21,779 bases of DNA, from contig SKRP01000150.1 of assembly GCA_007118445.1 (NCBI GenBank), positions 1 through 21,779 of the forward strand, given 5' to 3'. A program made the translations under genes and the position numbers. Source of the stretch: Natronohydrobacter sp. Lineage in GTDB: Bacteria > Pseudomonadota > Alphaproteobacteria > Rhodobacterales > Rhodobacteraceae. The notes beneath the pieces were generated by a model, which saw only the letters and a list, made by a program, of their open reading frames with translations, had not been told where the DNA came from and did no database searches. How positions within the stretch are numbered: position 1 is the first letter of the stretch; each line of letters starts with the position of its first letter. Of this stretch, positions 1 to 7,208 are shown one piece after another.

Positions 1-2
1 CA

Positions 3-452
3 TGGGATAATGCGACCATCACCGGCAGGGTCGAAACACCGGATCAGCCCGGCTTCCCGCTGATCCTGAAGACATGGCGCATCGCACCGGGCGAGGCGAA
101 TACATGGTCGATCCGCGTGCTCGGCATGCGCGGATCAGCTTTTTTCACCACGAAATCGCCCCGGCAATGGCAGTTCATGCAGTATACACCCGGCGGGGCG
201 CAGACATGGCAGACCGAGGATCTGGGCTACACCCCCCTTTTCCCGGCCATCACAGGCGGCATTTTCGAATTCGGCTTTCCCGATGCGGTCCAGCAGATGT
301 GGGCGGCCTTTGTCGATGAACTGGCAGGCGGGAACGCGCGCGGCTTTCCCTGCGCCACCCCGGACGAGGCCGCAGCCCATCACGCGATCCTGACGGCTGC
401 GCTTGCCGCTGGAACCCGGAACACCACTCAAACAGTCGAGTATCCTGCATGA
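3..452 (+). CDS. Gfo/Idh/MocA-family oxidoreductase, C-terminal part (5' end outside window)
   Basis: The frame is open from the window edge to a TGA at 450-452 and encodes the last ~149 residues. The segment shows the end of the C-terminal alpha/beta domain typical of NAD(P)-dependent Gfo/Idh/MocA sugar dehydrogenases: a beta-sheet stretch (IRVLGMRGSAFFTTKSPRQW), an aromatic-rich strand (QWQFMQYTPGG), and a final helix with FPDAVQQMWAAFVDELAGG followed by a short tail where the family normally ends. The Rossmann domain and catalytic EKP motif lie upstream and cannot be seen, so substrate and cofactor are unknown. The stop overlaps the start of the next gene by 4 bp (ATGA), so it is probably co-translated with the isomerase and sugar kinase. 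Family assignment rests on C-terminal style alone. Confidence 0.72.
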   Translation, partial: WDNATITGRVETPDQPGFPLILKTWRIAPGEANTWSIRVLGMRGSAFFTTKSPRQWQFMQYTPGGAQTWQTEDLGYTPLFPAITGGIFEFGFPDAVQQMWAAFVDELAGGNARGFPCATPDEAAAHHAILTAALAAGTRNTTQTVEYPA

Positions 453-1120
453 AACGATCCCGCATCAATGCTGCCATCCGCAAGGCCGAGGCCCTTCTGG
501 CCGCGCATCACTGGGCCATGCCCGATTTCGCCAGCTGGACGCCAGAGGATCACCGCGCCAACCCTGCGCGCCATGCCTGGTTGTCCGAGCGGCAGATCGG
601 CTGGGATGTGACGGATTTCGGCCTTGGCAATTTCGAGAAGCTGGGGCTTGTTCTGTTCTGCGTCCGCAACGGGATTGCAGGACAACCGGGCGAGCGGCCC
701 TATGCGGAAAAGCTCTTGTTCGTCGAGCCAGAGCAAGTGACCCCGTTTCACGCCCATAAGGTCAAGCTGGAAGATATCATCGTGCGCGGTGGTGGTACGC
801 TTTGCGTCGAATTCTCCGAAGCGGGCACAGTCACGCCTGCACATGGCGAACCGCTGGAAGACACTGTGCTGATCGACGGGGCCGAGTCCCCGGCTTTTGG
901 CCGCGTCCACAAGCTGCGCGCAGGCCAGAGCATCACCATCCCGCGCGGCTTGCAGCATAGTTTCTGGGGCGAGGGTGAAACGGTTTTCGTGGCCGAAGTC
1001 AGCCAATGCAATGACGACTTGAAAGACAATTTCTTCCGCGACGGGATCGGACGCTTCAGCCAGATCGAGCAAGATGAACCCGCCTATCGCCTGCTCTGGA
1101 ACGAGAAGATCACTCCATGA
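449..1120 (+). CDS. D-lyxose ketol-isomerase (D-lyxose/D-mannose isomerase, cupin type)
   Basis: This 223-residue protein matches the cupin-fold D-lyxose isomerase family (EC 5.3.1.15), which interconverts D-lyxose and D-xylulose and usually also D-mannose and D-fructose, using a divalent metal. The cupin metal ligands are visible: H101 and H103 in PFHAHKVKLED, E108 in the same segment, and H170 in PRGLQHSFWGEGE. Family landmarks include the N-terminal helix, then EKLLFVEPEQVTPFHAHK and the C-terminal FFRDGIGRFSQIEQDE. Length is normal for the family (~220-230). The ATG overlaps the upstream stop (ATGA), and its own stop overlaps the next ATG the same way, so the three + strand genes form a translationally coupled operon. 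It acts in the cytoplasm. Given the facing Frc importer, mannose-to-fructose or lyxose-to-xylulose conversion is the likely job; the choice is inference. Confidence 0.88.
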   Translation: MKRSRINAAIRKAEALLAAHHWAMPDFASWTPEDHRANPARHAWLSERQIGWDVTDFGLGNFEKLGLVLFCVRNGIAGQPGERPYAEKLLFVEPEQVTPFHAHKVKLEDIIVRGGGTLCVEFSEAGTVTPAHGEPLEDTVLIDGAESPAFGRVHKLRAGQSITIPRGLQHSFWGEGETVFVAEVSQCNDDLKDNFFRDGIGRFSQIEQDEPAYRLLWNEKITP

Positions 1121-2106
1121 GTGCGGCGCGGTCCGGGATCATCTGCGCAGGCAACTGGATTCTCGATATCGTCCACGATATCCCGCGCTGGCCGGACAAG
1201 TCGGATCTGGTCGAGATCTCGGCGCAACGACAGGCGCTGGGCGGGGGGGCTGCGAATGTGTCCTGTGATCTGCTGAGCATGGGCGCGCCCTATCCGGTCA
1301 TTCCCATGGGGCTGATCGGTCAGGATGGTGCAGGCGACAAGCTGCTGGCGCTTTGTGCCGATGCCGGAGTGCCGAGCCAGCATATCCGCCGCACCGACCG
1401 CGCCGCAACTGCGCAAACGCATGTGATGAATGTGCGCGGCGACAGCCGGACGTTTTTCTATCATGGCGGCGCGGGCGATCTGTTCGACCTGCCCGATATC
1501 GACCTGCATTGCGCGCCCGCGCGGATCTTCTATCTGGGCTATATCGGGTTGCTGGCCGCGCTGGATCAGGTGCAGGACGATGGGCGCAGCCATGCCGCAC
1601 AAGTTCTGGAACAGGCGCGGGGTCTGGGCATGCTGACCTGCGTCGATCTGGTCTCGTCCGTCGCCGAGAGTTTCCGCGCGCGCGTCGAAGCCGTGTTGCC
1701 GCAGGTCGATGTCCTGCTGCTCAACGAGGTCGAGGCCGCCCGCGTCACTGGCCATGCAATTCGCGATGCCAATGATCTGGATGGGATGAAGGGCGCAACG
1801 CGGGCCTTGCTGGCGCGCGGTGTGCGCCAAGCCGTGGTCCTGCATTCAGCGCAATGGGTGGTCTGGGCCGGGGCCGAGGGCGCTGAGCTGTTCGAAGCCC
1901 CGCCTGTTCCGCGCGAAGAGATTGTAAGCGCCGTGGGGGCAGGGGATGCTTTCGCAGCCGGGATTCTGCATGGGCTGCATGAGGGCTGGACGCGCGCCGA
2001 CGCAGTCGCGCTGGCCTTCAGGGCCGCGCGGGCCTGTCTGGCGGGCGAGGCGGCGACAGACGGGCTGACCAGCCTTGGCAGACCCCTTGCCAGCGCCTCA
2101 CCCTGA
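1117..2106 (+). CDS. PfkB/ribokinase-family carbohydrate kinase
   Basis: This 329-residue cytoplasmic sugar kinase has both PfkB signatures. The N-terminal one is the glycine-rich LGGGAANVSCDLLSMG at residues 41-56, preceded by a short substrate lid strand region. The C-terminal one is SAVGAGDAFAAGILHGL at residues 271-287, with D277 as the expected catalytic base and the GAGD anion hole. The usual DT/DTTGAGD lead is replaced by SAV. The start ATG overlaps the isomerase stop by 4 bp. Its 3' end overlaps the 3' end of the oppositely oriented frcK by 9 bp. In this setting it probably phosphorylates the ketose made by the isomerase (fructose or xylulose) or the imported sugar itself. PfkB sequences do not give substrate reliably, so fructokinase is only a working guess. 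Confidence 0.85.
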   Translation: MSAARSGIICAGNWILDIVHDIPRWPDKSDLVEISAQRQALGGGAANVSCDLLSMGAPYPVIPMGLIGQDGAGDKLLALCADAGVPSQHIRRTDRAATAQTHVMNVRGDSRTFFYHGGAGDLFDLPDIDLHCAPARIFYLGYIGLLAALDQVQDDGRSHAAQVLEQARGLGMLTCVDLVSSVAESFRARVEAVLPQVDVLLLNEVEAARVTGHAIRDANDLDGMKGATRALLARGVRQAVVLHSAQWVVWAGAEGAELFEAPPVPREEIVSAVGAGDAFAAGILHGLHEGWTRADAVALAFRAARACLAGEAATDGLTSLGRPLASASP

Positions 2107-2772
2107 CGCTTTCCCAGGCTGTTCCTCGGAGTGCGCCAAATAGAGATCAGCCTCTGCACTCTTGTCCAGAACCAGCCGCGCATTCGGCAGATCATTGCCC
2201 AATGCCCGCGCGCGTGCCTCATCCGGCGACAGGCCCAATCCTGTCCAGCGTTGCAACAGACGCGTTTCCAGCGTTTGCAACGATGGGCGCAGCATGACGC
2301 GCAGATCGAACAGAGCGCGGAGGTCGGCCCATGCCCCATCGGACAACAGCAGATAGTTGCCTTCGACAATGAGAGTTTCCACCGTCGCGCCAATCGCACC
2401 AGCTTCGGGCAAGGCACGATCCTGCACACGGTCGAAAACCGGGTAGCGGATGGCGCGGTCCGCCTGTCGGGCGCGCTCCAGCAATGCGACAAAGCCCGCT
2501 GCATCAAAGGTCTGGGGCGCACCTTTGACAGACCGCAGCCCCAGCCGATCCAGCGCGGCATTGTCCAGATGAAATCCGTCCATCGGCACCAGAGCAGCAG
2601 AGGCCGGGTGGCGTTCATTCAGGATTTCCGTCACGCGCGCGGCCAGTGTCGATTTTCCCGATCCCGGCGGCCCGGCAATGCCCACCACCCGCCGCAAACC
2701 AGAGCGCGCAGGCACTCTGTCAAGCCGCGCCACCACAAGGCGCGCATCCTCTGTCAGGCTGTCCATCGGCAT
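2098..2772 (-). CDS. frcK: FrcK-like P-loop sugar/nucleoside kinase
   Basis: This 224-residue P-loop kinase belongs to the uridine kinase/pantothenate kinase (PRK) superfamily. Visible motifs are Walker A GPPGSGKST at residues 34-42, the PMDGFHLDN motif at 63-71 (typical of this clade, with the Asp that binds substrate or metal), and the IVEGNYLL strand at 135-142. Proteins of this kind follow the ATPase gene in rhizobial fructose importer operons (frcBCAK), where a kinase role on an imported substrate is assumed but, to my knowledge, not proved. The start codon shares one base with the frcA stop (TGATG), so translation is coupled. The 3' end overlaps the PfkB gene tail-to-tail. A second ATG two codons in could be the real start. 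The symbol is given by operon position and homology style. Confidence 0.78.
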   Translation of the reverse strand: MPMDSLTEDARLVVARLDRVPARSGLRRVVGIAGPPGSGKSTLAARVTEILNERHPASAALVPMDGFHLDNAALDRLGLRSVKGAPQTFDAAGFVALLERARQADRAIRYPVFDRVQDRALPEAGAIGATVETLIVEGNYLLLSDGAWADLRALFDLRVMLRPSLQTLETRLLQRWTGLGLSPDEARARALGNDLPNARLVLDKSAEADLYLAHSEEQPGKASG

Positions 2773-3554
2773 CAGGCGCTCTGCTTGATATCTTCCGCCC
2801 GCATGGCCCCTGTCATCAGCGCAACCGCATCCGACATCTTGCAGTCTTCAGGTCGCACGACGCACAGCCTGCGCCCCAGACGGTGGATATGGATACGGTC
2901 GGCCACTTCAAACACATGCGGCATGTTATGACTGATCAGAATGATGGGCACGCCGCGCGCCTTGACAGTACGGATCAGATCAAGCACCCGCTGACCTTCC
3001 TTCACCCCCAGCGCCGCTGTGGGTTCATCCATGATGATCACCCGCGAGCCGAAAGCCGCCGCGCGCGCCACAGCCACGCCCTGACGCTGCCCGCCCGAGA
3101 GCGTCTCGACCGACTGGTCAATGCTCTGGATCGTCATCAACCCCAGTTCCGTCAGCTTTTCACGCGCGCGCTGACGCATCGCGGGCTTGTCAAGCTGGTG
3201 GAACAGCGTCCCCATCAGACCCGGTTTGCGCAATTCGCGGCCCATGAACATGTTATCGGCAATCGACAGCGCCGGCGACAATGCGAGGGTCTGATAGACT
3301 GTCTCGATCCCGTATCCGCGCGCGGCAATGGGCGAGCTGAATGTCACCGGCTTGCCATCGAGTTCGATCACGCCCTCATCCGGCTGGATCGCGCCCGACA
3401 ACGCCTTGATCATCGTGGATTTGCCTGCACCATTATCCCCGATCACGGCCAGAACCTCACCCGGCAGTAGATCGAAATCGCAACGATCCAGCGCGGTCAC
3501 GCGCCCATAGCGCTTGACCAGACCGCGTGCAGTCAGAACAGGTTTCACACTCAT
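2772..3554 (-). CDS. frcA: Sugar ABC transporter ATP-binding protein FrcA
   Basis: This is a 260-residue single-domain ABC ATPase of the monosaccharide CUT2-type family. Unlike RbsA/XylG/MglA it has one nucleotide-binding domain, as FrcA does. Motifs: Walker A GDNGAGKST at 39-47, Q-loop Q88 in ETVYQTLALSP, signature LSGGQ at 152-156 followed by RQGVAVARAA, Walker B VIIMDE at 172-177 and switch His at 209 in ISHNMPHVFEVADRI. It energises sugar uptake at the inner face of the cytoplasmic membrane with FrcC and FrcB. Its ATG overlaps the frcC stop by 4 bp and its stop touches frcK. The ALSGAIQPDEG and HNMPHVFEVADRIHI stretches are typical of Frc-type ATPases. Confidence 0.9.
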   Translation of the reverse strand: MSVKPVLTARGLVKRYGRVTALDRCDFDLLPGEVLAVIGDNGAGKSTMIKALSGAIQPDEGVIELDGKPVTFSSPIAARGYGIETVYQTLALSPALSIADNMFMGRELRKPGLMGTLFHQLDKPAMRQRAREKLTELGLMTIQSIDQSVETLSGGQRQGVAVARAAAFGSRVIIMDEPTAALGVKEGQRVLDLIRTVKARGVPIILISHNMPHVFEVADRIHIHRLGRRLCVVRPEDCKMSDAVALMTGAMRAEDIKQSA

Positions 3555-4603
3555 GCTGCGGCCTTTCGAATGCGTTGATCAAGCGTGACAGCGAAGATGA
3601 TCAGCAGGCCGATCAACAAATAGGTCCACTGCACATCGAGGCCCAGCAAGCGCAGGCCCAGAGTGAAGACACCGACGATCAGCGCCCCGAACAGCGCCCC
3701 GGCGACCGAGCCGCGCCCGCCAAAAAGCGAGATGCCACCAATCACCACAGCTGTGATGGATTCGATATTCGCAAATTGCCCTGATTGCGGCGAAACCGAT
3801 CCGATCCGCCCGATCAGCACCCAGCCCGCGAAAGCACAGATCAGCCCGGCCAGAGCATAGACCGAAATCAGCGTGCGGGTCACATTGACCCCCGACAGCT
3901 CTGCTGCCGCCGGATCATCGCCCACAGCATAGACATGACGCCCCCAGGCCGTCTGCGCCAGCGCATAGGTCAGCACCAGCACCAGCAGGAACATGAAAAT
4001 CACGCCATAGGTGAAATTCGCACCGCCGAAACTGATCGTGCGACCAAAGAACTGCAGCAAAGGCGCTTCGGCTGCGATGATCTGGCTGCGGATGACCTCG
4101 CTGCGCGAATAGAGGAAATTCACTGCCAGAACGATCTGCCACATGCCCAGTGTCACGATGAATGGCGGCAGCTTGACCACAGCGACCAAGACCCCGCTGA
4201 TAGCGCCGCATGACAAGCCGACGATCAATCCGCAGAGGATTGCGATCTCCTGCGGCAGGCCCAGATCGACGCTGAACTTGCCCATGACCACCGACGACAA
4301 GATCATGACTGCGCCGACGGACAGGTCAATTCCCGCAGTCAGGATGACAAGGGCCTGCGCCATGGCCACGATGCCGATGATCGCCACTTGCTGCAAGATC
4401 AGTGTCAGTGCAAAGGGCGACAGGAAACGATCCCCAAGCAAGATCCCGAAGATCGCGACAGCCAGCAGAAGCACGAAAAGCGGAACGATGGCGGGCATTG
4501 TGTAGAGCAAGGTGATAAGCCTTGCCTTGAACCCGGAAGGGCCGCCACTGAATGACGCCACCTGTTCAGCCGAATTCGGTGCGGGTCCGGTCTCTTGCGA
4601 CAT
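3551..4603 (-). CDS. frcC: Sugar ABC transporter permease FrcC (RbsC-type)
   Basis: This hydrophobic protein of about 350 residues is a CUT2 permease. It shows the RbsC/FrcC landmarks: an N-terminal membrane helix (IVPLFVLLLAVAIFGILLG), the LTAGIDLSVGAVM motif, the VKLPPFIVTLGM motif, the cytoplasmic coupling loop AVGDDPAAAELSGVNV, and GGISLFGGRGSVAGALFGAL near the C terminus. Around nine to ten membrane segments are apparent. Two ATGs lie 6 bp apart. I prefer the inner one (complement of 4601-4603, MSQETGP) because an AGGGG Shine-Dalgarno sits 6 nt upstream of it, but touches the outer ATG at 4607-4609 with no spacing. It is separated from frcB by 98 bp holding a hairpin and overlaps frcA by 4 bp. 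It works as the membrane channel of the importer. Confidence 0.9.
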   Translation of the reverse strand: MSQETGPAPNSAEQVASFSGGPSGFKARLITLLYTMPAIVPLFVLLLAVAIFGILLGDRFLSPFALTLILQQVAIIGIVAMAQALVILTAGIDLSVGAVMILSSVVMGKFSVDLGLPQEIAILCGLIVGLSCGAISGVLVAVVKLPPFIVTLGMWQIVLAVNFLYSRSEVIRSQIIAAEAPLLQFFGRTISFGGANFTYGVIFMFLLVLVLTYALAQTAWGRHVYAVGDDPAAAELSGVNVTRTLISVYALAGLICAFAGWVLIGRIGSVSPQSGQFANIESITAVVIGGISLFGGRGSVAGALFGALIVGVFTLGLRLLGLDVQWTYLLIGLLIIFAVTLDQRIRKAAA

Positions 4604-4638
4604 GCGCATCCCCTGTCACTGGATTGGAAAAATCAAGC

Positions 4639-4677
4639 GGGCGCACCCGTTCGCGAAGACCTTCGCCGGATGCGCCC
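4639..4677 (-). terminator. Hairpin with T-run between frcB and frcC (attenuator or mRNA stabiliser)
   Basis: On the - strand the outer arms GGGCGCA / TGCGCCC pair perfectly (complements of 4671-4677 and 4639-4645). Inside them, GCGAAG and CTTCGC form a second perfect stem around a 2-nt turn, with an additional CCG/CGG pairing and a small bulge. A run of five T's follows about six nt downstream (complement of 4628-4632). It lies just after the frcB stop and upstream of the frcC ribosome site, so it should partly terminate or protect the frcB message and give an excess of binding protein over membrane parts. That role is inferred. Confidence 0.6.
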
Positions 4678-4701
4678 TGTCTGGTCTGATCTAAGGCCGG
4701 A

Positions 4702-5712
4702 TCAACCCCAGCACAGTTCGAGACCTTCTGCGACAGACAGGCTCTCGATGCCCTCGACAGGCGCGTCAGTGATCAGGCCAACGCCCGTGTCGAAGAAATC
4801 CTTGCCCTCTGTCGGCTGCGGCAATTCACCCGTTTCGACGAAATTCGCAACCGCCTGAACGCCGAGCGATGCCATGCGCAGCGGGTATTGCTGCGAGGTC
4901 GCGCCGATCACACCAGCGGCCACATCCTCGACCCCGGGGCAGCCACCATCAACGGAAACAATCGTCACACCCTCTTCACGACCGAAGCCACGCAGGGCCT
5001 CAAACGCCCCCGCCGCAGATGGCTCGTTGATTGTATAGACCACATTGATATCGGGATCGATCGCGAGCAGGTTTTCCATCGCCTGACGCCCACCATCGGC
5101 ATTGCCGCTGCCGACATCCTGCCCGGAGATGCGCGGATCTTCCTCATCCCCCCAGCGATTGGGGTCGCCAAGATCGATGCCGAAGCCTGCAAAGAAACCC
5201 TGATTGCGCAGCACATCCACTGATGGCTGGCTGACATTGAGGTTAATCATGCCGATCCGTGCGTTTTCCGCATCGACCGATGCAGCCGCCCATTCCCCGA
5301 TCAGACGCCCCGCTTCGAAATTATCCGTCGCAAAGGTCATGTCAGCCGCGTCAATCGGTTCGAGCGGTGTATCGAGCGCGATCACCAGCAGCCCCGCTTC
5401 GCGCGCCGCCATCACCGAATCGACGATTGCGCTGGTGTCCGAGGCCGCCAGCAGAATGCCGTTCACGCCAGAGGCTACGCAGGTCTCGATTGCGGCGACC
5501 TGCGTTTCGTGATCCCCGTCGAAACGACCTGCGAACGAGCGCAGCTCCAGACCGAGTTCAGCCGCCTGCGCAAAGGCGCCCTCGGCCATTTTCACAAAAA
5601 ACGGATTGGTCGCGTCCTTGGTGATCAGGCACACGCTGCCAGACGCCGCCGCAGAGCTCGCGGCCGCTGCCGTAAAGGCCATGGCCGTCAATCCGGTTGT
5701 TACAAACTTCAT
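4702..5712 (-). CDS. frcB: Periplasmic sugar-binding protein FrcB
   Basis: This 336-residue periplasmic binding protein is of the ribose/galactose type (Peripla_BP_4-like). The signal peptide is clear: MKF followed by an Ala-rich hydrophobic stretch (residues 6-21), with cleavage expected just before the mature strand SVCLITKDATNPFFVKM. Features that recall FrcB of rhizobia are ITKDATNPFFVKMAEGA, ALDTPLEPIDAADMTFATDN, DPDINVVYTINEPSAAG, SVDGGC and GATSQQYPLRMA. The start is chosen at the complement of 5710-5712: an AGGGAGAG Shine-Dalgarno lies just upstream and the signal peptide begins there. The frame is open further upstream but that part is Arg-rich and unlikely to be translated. It captures the sugar (fructose, mannose or ribose by analogy) and delivers it to FrcCA. 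Expression is probably controlled by the divergent ROK gene. Confidence 0.9.
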   Translation of the reverse strand: MKFVTTGLTAMAFTAAAASSAAASGSVCLITKDATNPFFVKMAEGAFAQAAELGLELRSFAGRFDGDHETQVAAIETCVASGVNGILLAASDTSAIVDSVMAAREAGLLVIALDTPLEPIDAADMTFATDNFEAGRLIGEWAAASVDAENARIGMINLNVSQPSVDVLRNQGFFAGFGIDLGDPNRWGDEEDPRISGQDVGSGNADGGRQAMENLLAIDPDINVVYTINEPSAAGAFEALRGFGREEGVTIVSVDGGCPGVEDVAAGVIGATSQQYPLRMASLGVQAVANFVETGELPQPTEGKDFFDTGVGLITDAPVEGIESLSVAEGLELCWG

Positions 5713-5839
5713 GTCTCTCCCTGATATGCGCCGCCGTGAGGGCGCGCGCCTGTCCTGTGATCGGTCAGTCTGGTGCCGCGAACTTGCGGCGTAATAGAGC
5801 GGATCGGTGCGATTTCCTCCCGTGCCAACCCTGAAAAAG

Positions 5840-5868
5840 GTGTAGAAGAAAAGCTCCGAGCCTGTCAA
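5840..5868 (-). promoter_or_regulatory. Candidate sigma70-type promoter of the frc operon
   Basis: On the - strand a perfect TTGACA -35 box (complement of 5863-5868) is followed after 17-18 nt by CTACAC/TACACC (complement of 5839-5845) as a weak -10 element. This would give a leader of about 120 nt before frcB. The leader contains a short imperfect palindrome, GCCGC-N6-GCGGC at 5775-5790, that may be an operator or only a local structure. No activity data; the call rests on the consensus -35. Confidence 0.42.
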
Positions 5869-5890
5869 TAAATTCTTCGCCATGAATTAA

Positions 5891-5911
5891 GATCATGATA
5901 TGTGCGATCAT
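5891..5911. promoter_or_regulatory. Candidate operator in the frcB-frcR divergent region
   Basis: Two GATCAT half-sites occur in direct orientation at 5891-5896 and 5906-5911, and the same stretch holds the inverted repeat ATGAT-N7-ATCAT (5895-5911) plus the 8-bp palindrome ATCATGAT (5892-5899). It is AT-rich against the local background and lies upstream of the frcB -35 box and about 30 bp before the frcR start. This is a sensible place for the ROK regulator to act on both promoters. Inference from symmetry only. Confidence 0.32.
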
Positions 5912-5942
5912 ATGGAATCTGTTTGGCAGGCGAAGGCAGGAA

Positions 5943-7208
5943 ATGCAGGGCAAGGACCATCTTGTTGATCGGCAAGCACATGATCCAGCGTCCCGACGCG
6001 TCGAGGAGCGTGCGGACAAGCTGCTGCTCAGCCCGGTGAAAGGGTCGAATCAGGTCGATGTGCGCGGCTTCAACGAAAAGCTCATCCTGCACCTGATCCG
6101 CCATTACGGGCAGTTGACCAAGGCCGAGGCCACCCGCGCCACAGGGTTGTCACCCAATGCGATATCGACGATCTGCCGGGCGCTGGAGAAGGACAATCTG
6201 CTGTTGCGCAACGCGCCGATCCGGGGGCGCATCGGGCAGCCTTCGACGCCCTTGCGGCTGAACCCGGACGCGCGGCATTATCTGGGCTTCAAGATCGGGC
6301 GACGCAGCTATGAATTGCTGGTCATCGACTTTTCCGGTTCGGTTCTGGCGCGTCGGACCAGCCGCCACCATTACCCCACCCCGGACAGCACGACAGCGTT
6401 CTTCCGCGACGCCCTGCGCCCGCTTCTGCGCAGCGCCCATTTGCGGCGCAGCGATATCGATGCGATGGGCGTGGCCATGCCCTCTGATATCTGGGAGTTC
6501 ACGGATGATTTCGGTGCACCGAAACCGGATATGGACGTCTGGCGCGATACTGATATCGTAGCCAGGCTGCAGAAAATCCTGAACGTGGATATCTCGGTCG
6601 AGAATGACGGCACTGCCGCGTGCCGCGCCGAACTGGTTTTTGGTCCGGAATTGCCCGGACAGGACGTCGCCTATTTCTTTATTGGCACGCTGGTAGGGGG
6701 CGGCATTATCCTCAATAGTGCCGTGCATGTCGGACGCAGCGGCAATTCCGGTGGCTTCGGGCCGCTGCGGGTGCCCGATCAAATCGGTGGGCAGCGCCTT
6801 GTCGATCATGCCTCGCTTGCAGTGCTGGAGCGGATGGTCCATGCGCAGGGTCTTGACCCTTACGAGATCTATAACGAGGCCGGGGATTGGCAGACGCTGG
6901 GCCAGGCCGCCGATGCCTGGTTGACCCGCGCTGCCCGCGCACTGGCACATGCAGTCATCTCTACCTTGGCAGTGATCGATTTTGATGCCATTCTGATCGA
7001 CGGTGCGCTGCCGCGATCCGCATGCGAGCGTCTGCTGCGCGCGCTCCAGGACGAAATTGCGAAACTCGATCTGCAAGGCATCCGCATGCCGCATCTGGCC
7101 ACCGGGCATTTCGGTGGTTCTGCCCGTGCCTTGGGGGCGGCCTCCTATCGTATCGCTCATGACTACATGCTGGACCGCAGCATTCACCATCTTGGCGCAG
7201 ATGCATGA
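5943..7208 (+). CDS. frcR: ROK-family transcriptional regulator (FrcR-like)
   Basis: This protein of 421 residues has an N-terminal winged helix-turn-helix (about residues 44-90, GQLTKAEATRATGLSPNAIS) and a C-terminal ROK sugar-kinase-like domain from about residue 114 (YLGFKIGRRSYELLVIDFSG). The VENDGTAACRAE segment at 219-230 matches the ROK motif holding the kinase Asp, and GTLVGGGIILN matches the glycine-rich strand. The usual GEIGH and CxCGxxGCxE motifs, which bind sugar and zinc, are absent: GNSGGFGPLRVPDQIGGQ stands in their place. The start at 5943 is chosen because GAAGG lies 6 nt upstream; an ATG at 5895 is also in frame but overlaps the presumed operator. It is divergent from frcB and probably represses the frc operon when sugar is absent. 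The symbol follows position next to frcBCAK. Confidence 0.82.
   Translation: MQGKDHLVDRQAHDPASRRVEERADKLLLSPVKGSNQVDVRGFNEKLILHLIRHYGQLTKAEATRATGLSPNAISTICRALEKDNLLLRNAPIRGRIGQPSTPLRLNPDARHYLGFKIGRRSYELLVIDFSGSVLARRTSRHHYPTPDSTTAFFRDALRPLLRSAHLRRSDIDAMGVAMPSDIWEFTDDFGAPKPDMDVWRDTDIVARLQKILNVDISVENDGTAACRAELVFGPELPGQDVAYFFIGTLVGGGIILNSAVHVGRSGNSGGFGPLRVPDQIGGQRLVDHASLAVLERMVHAQGLDPYEIYNEAGDWQTLGQAADAWLTRAARALAHAVISTLAVIDFDAILIDGALPRSACERLLRALQDEIAKLDLQGIRMPHLATGHFGGSARALGAASYRIAHDYMLDRSIHHLGADA

Noticed and set aside
1566..2618. 350-codon - strand frame opposite the PfkB gene and overlapping frcK
   Set aside because: The composition (Arg/Cys/Trp/Ser-rich) and absence of motifs mark it as a shadow of the PfkB and frcK genes.
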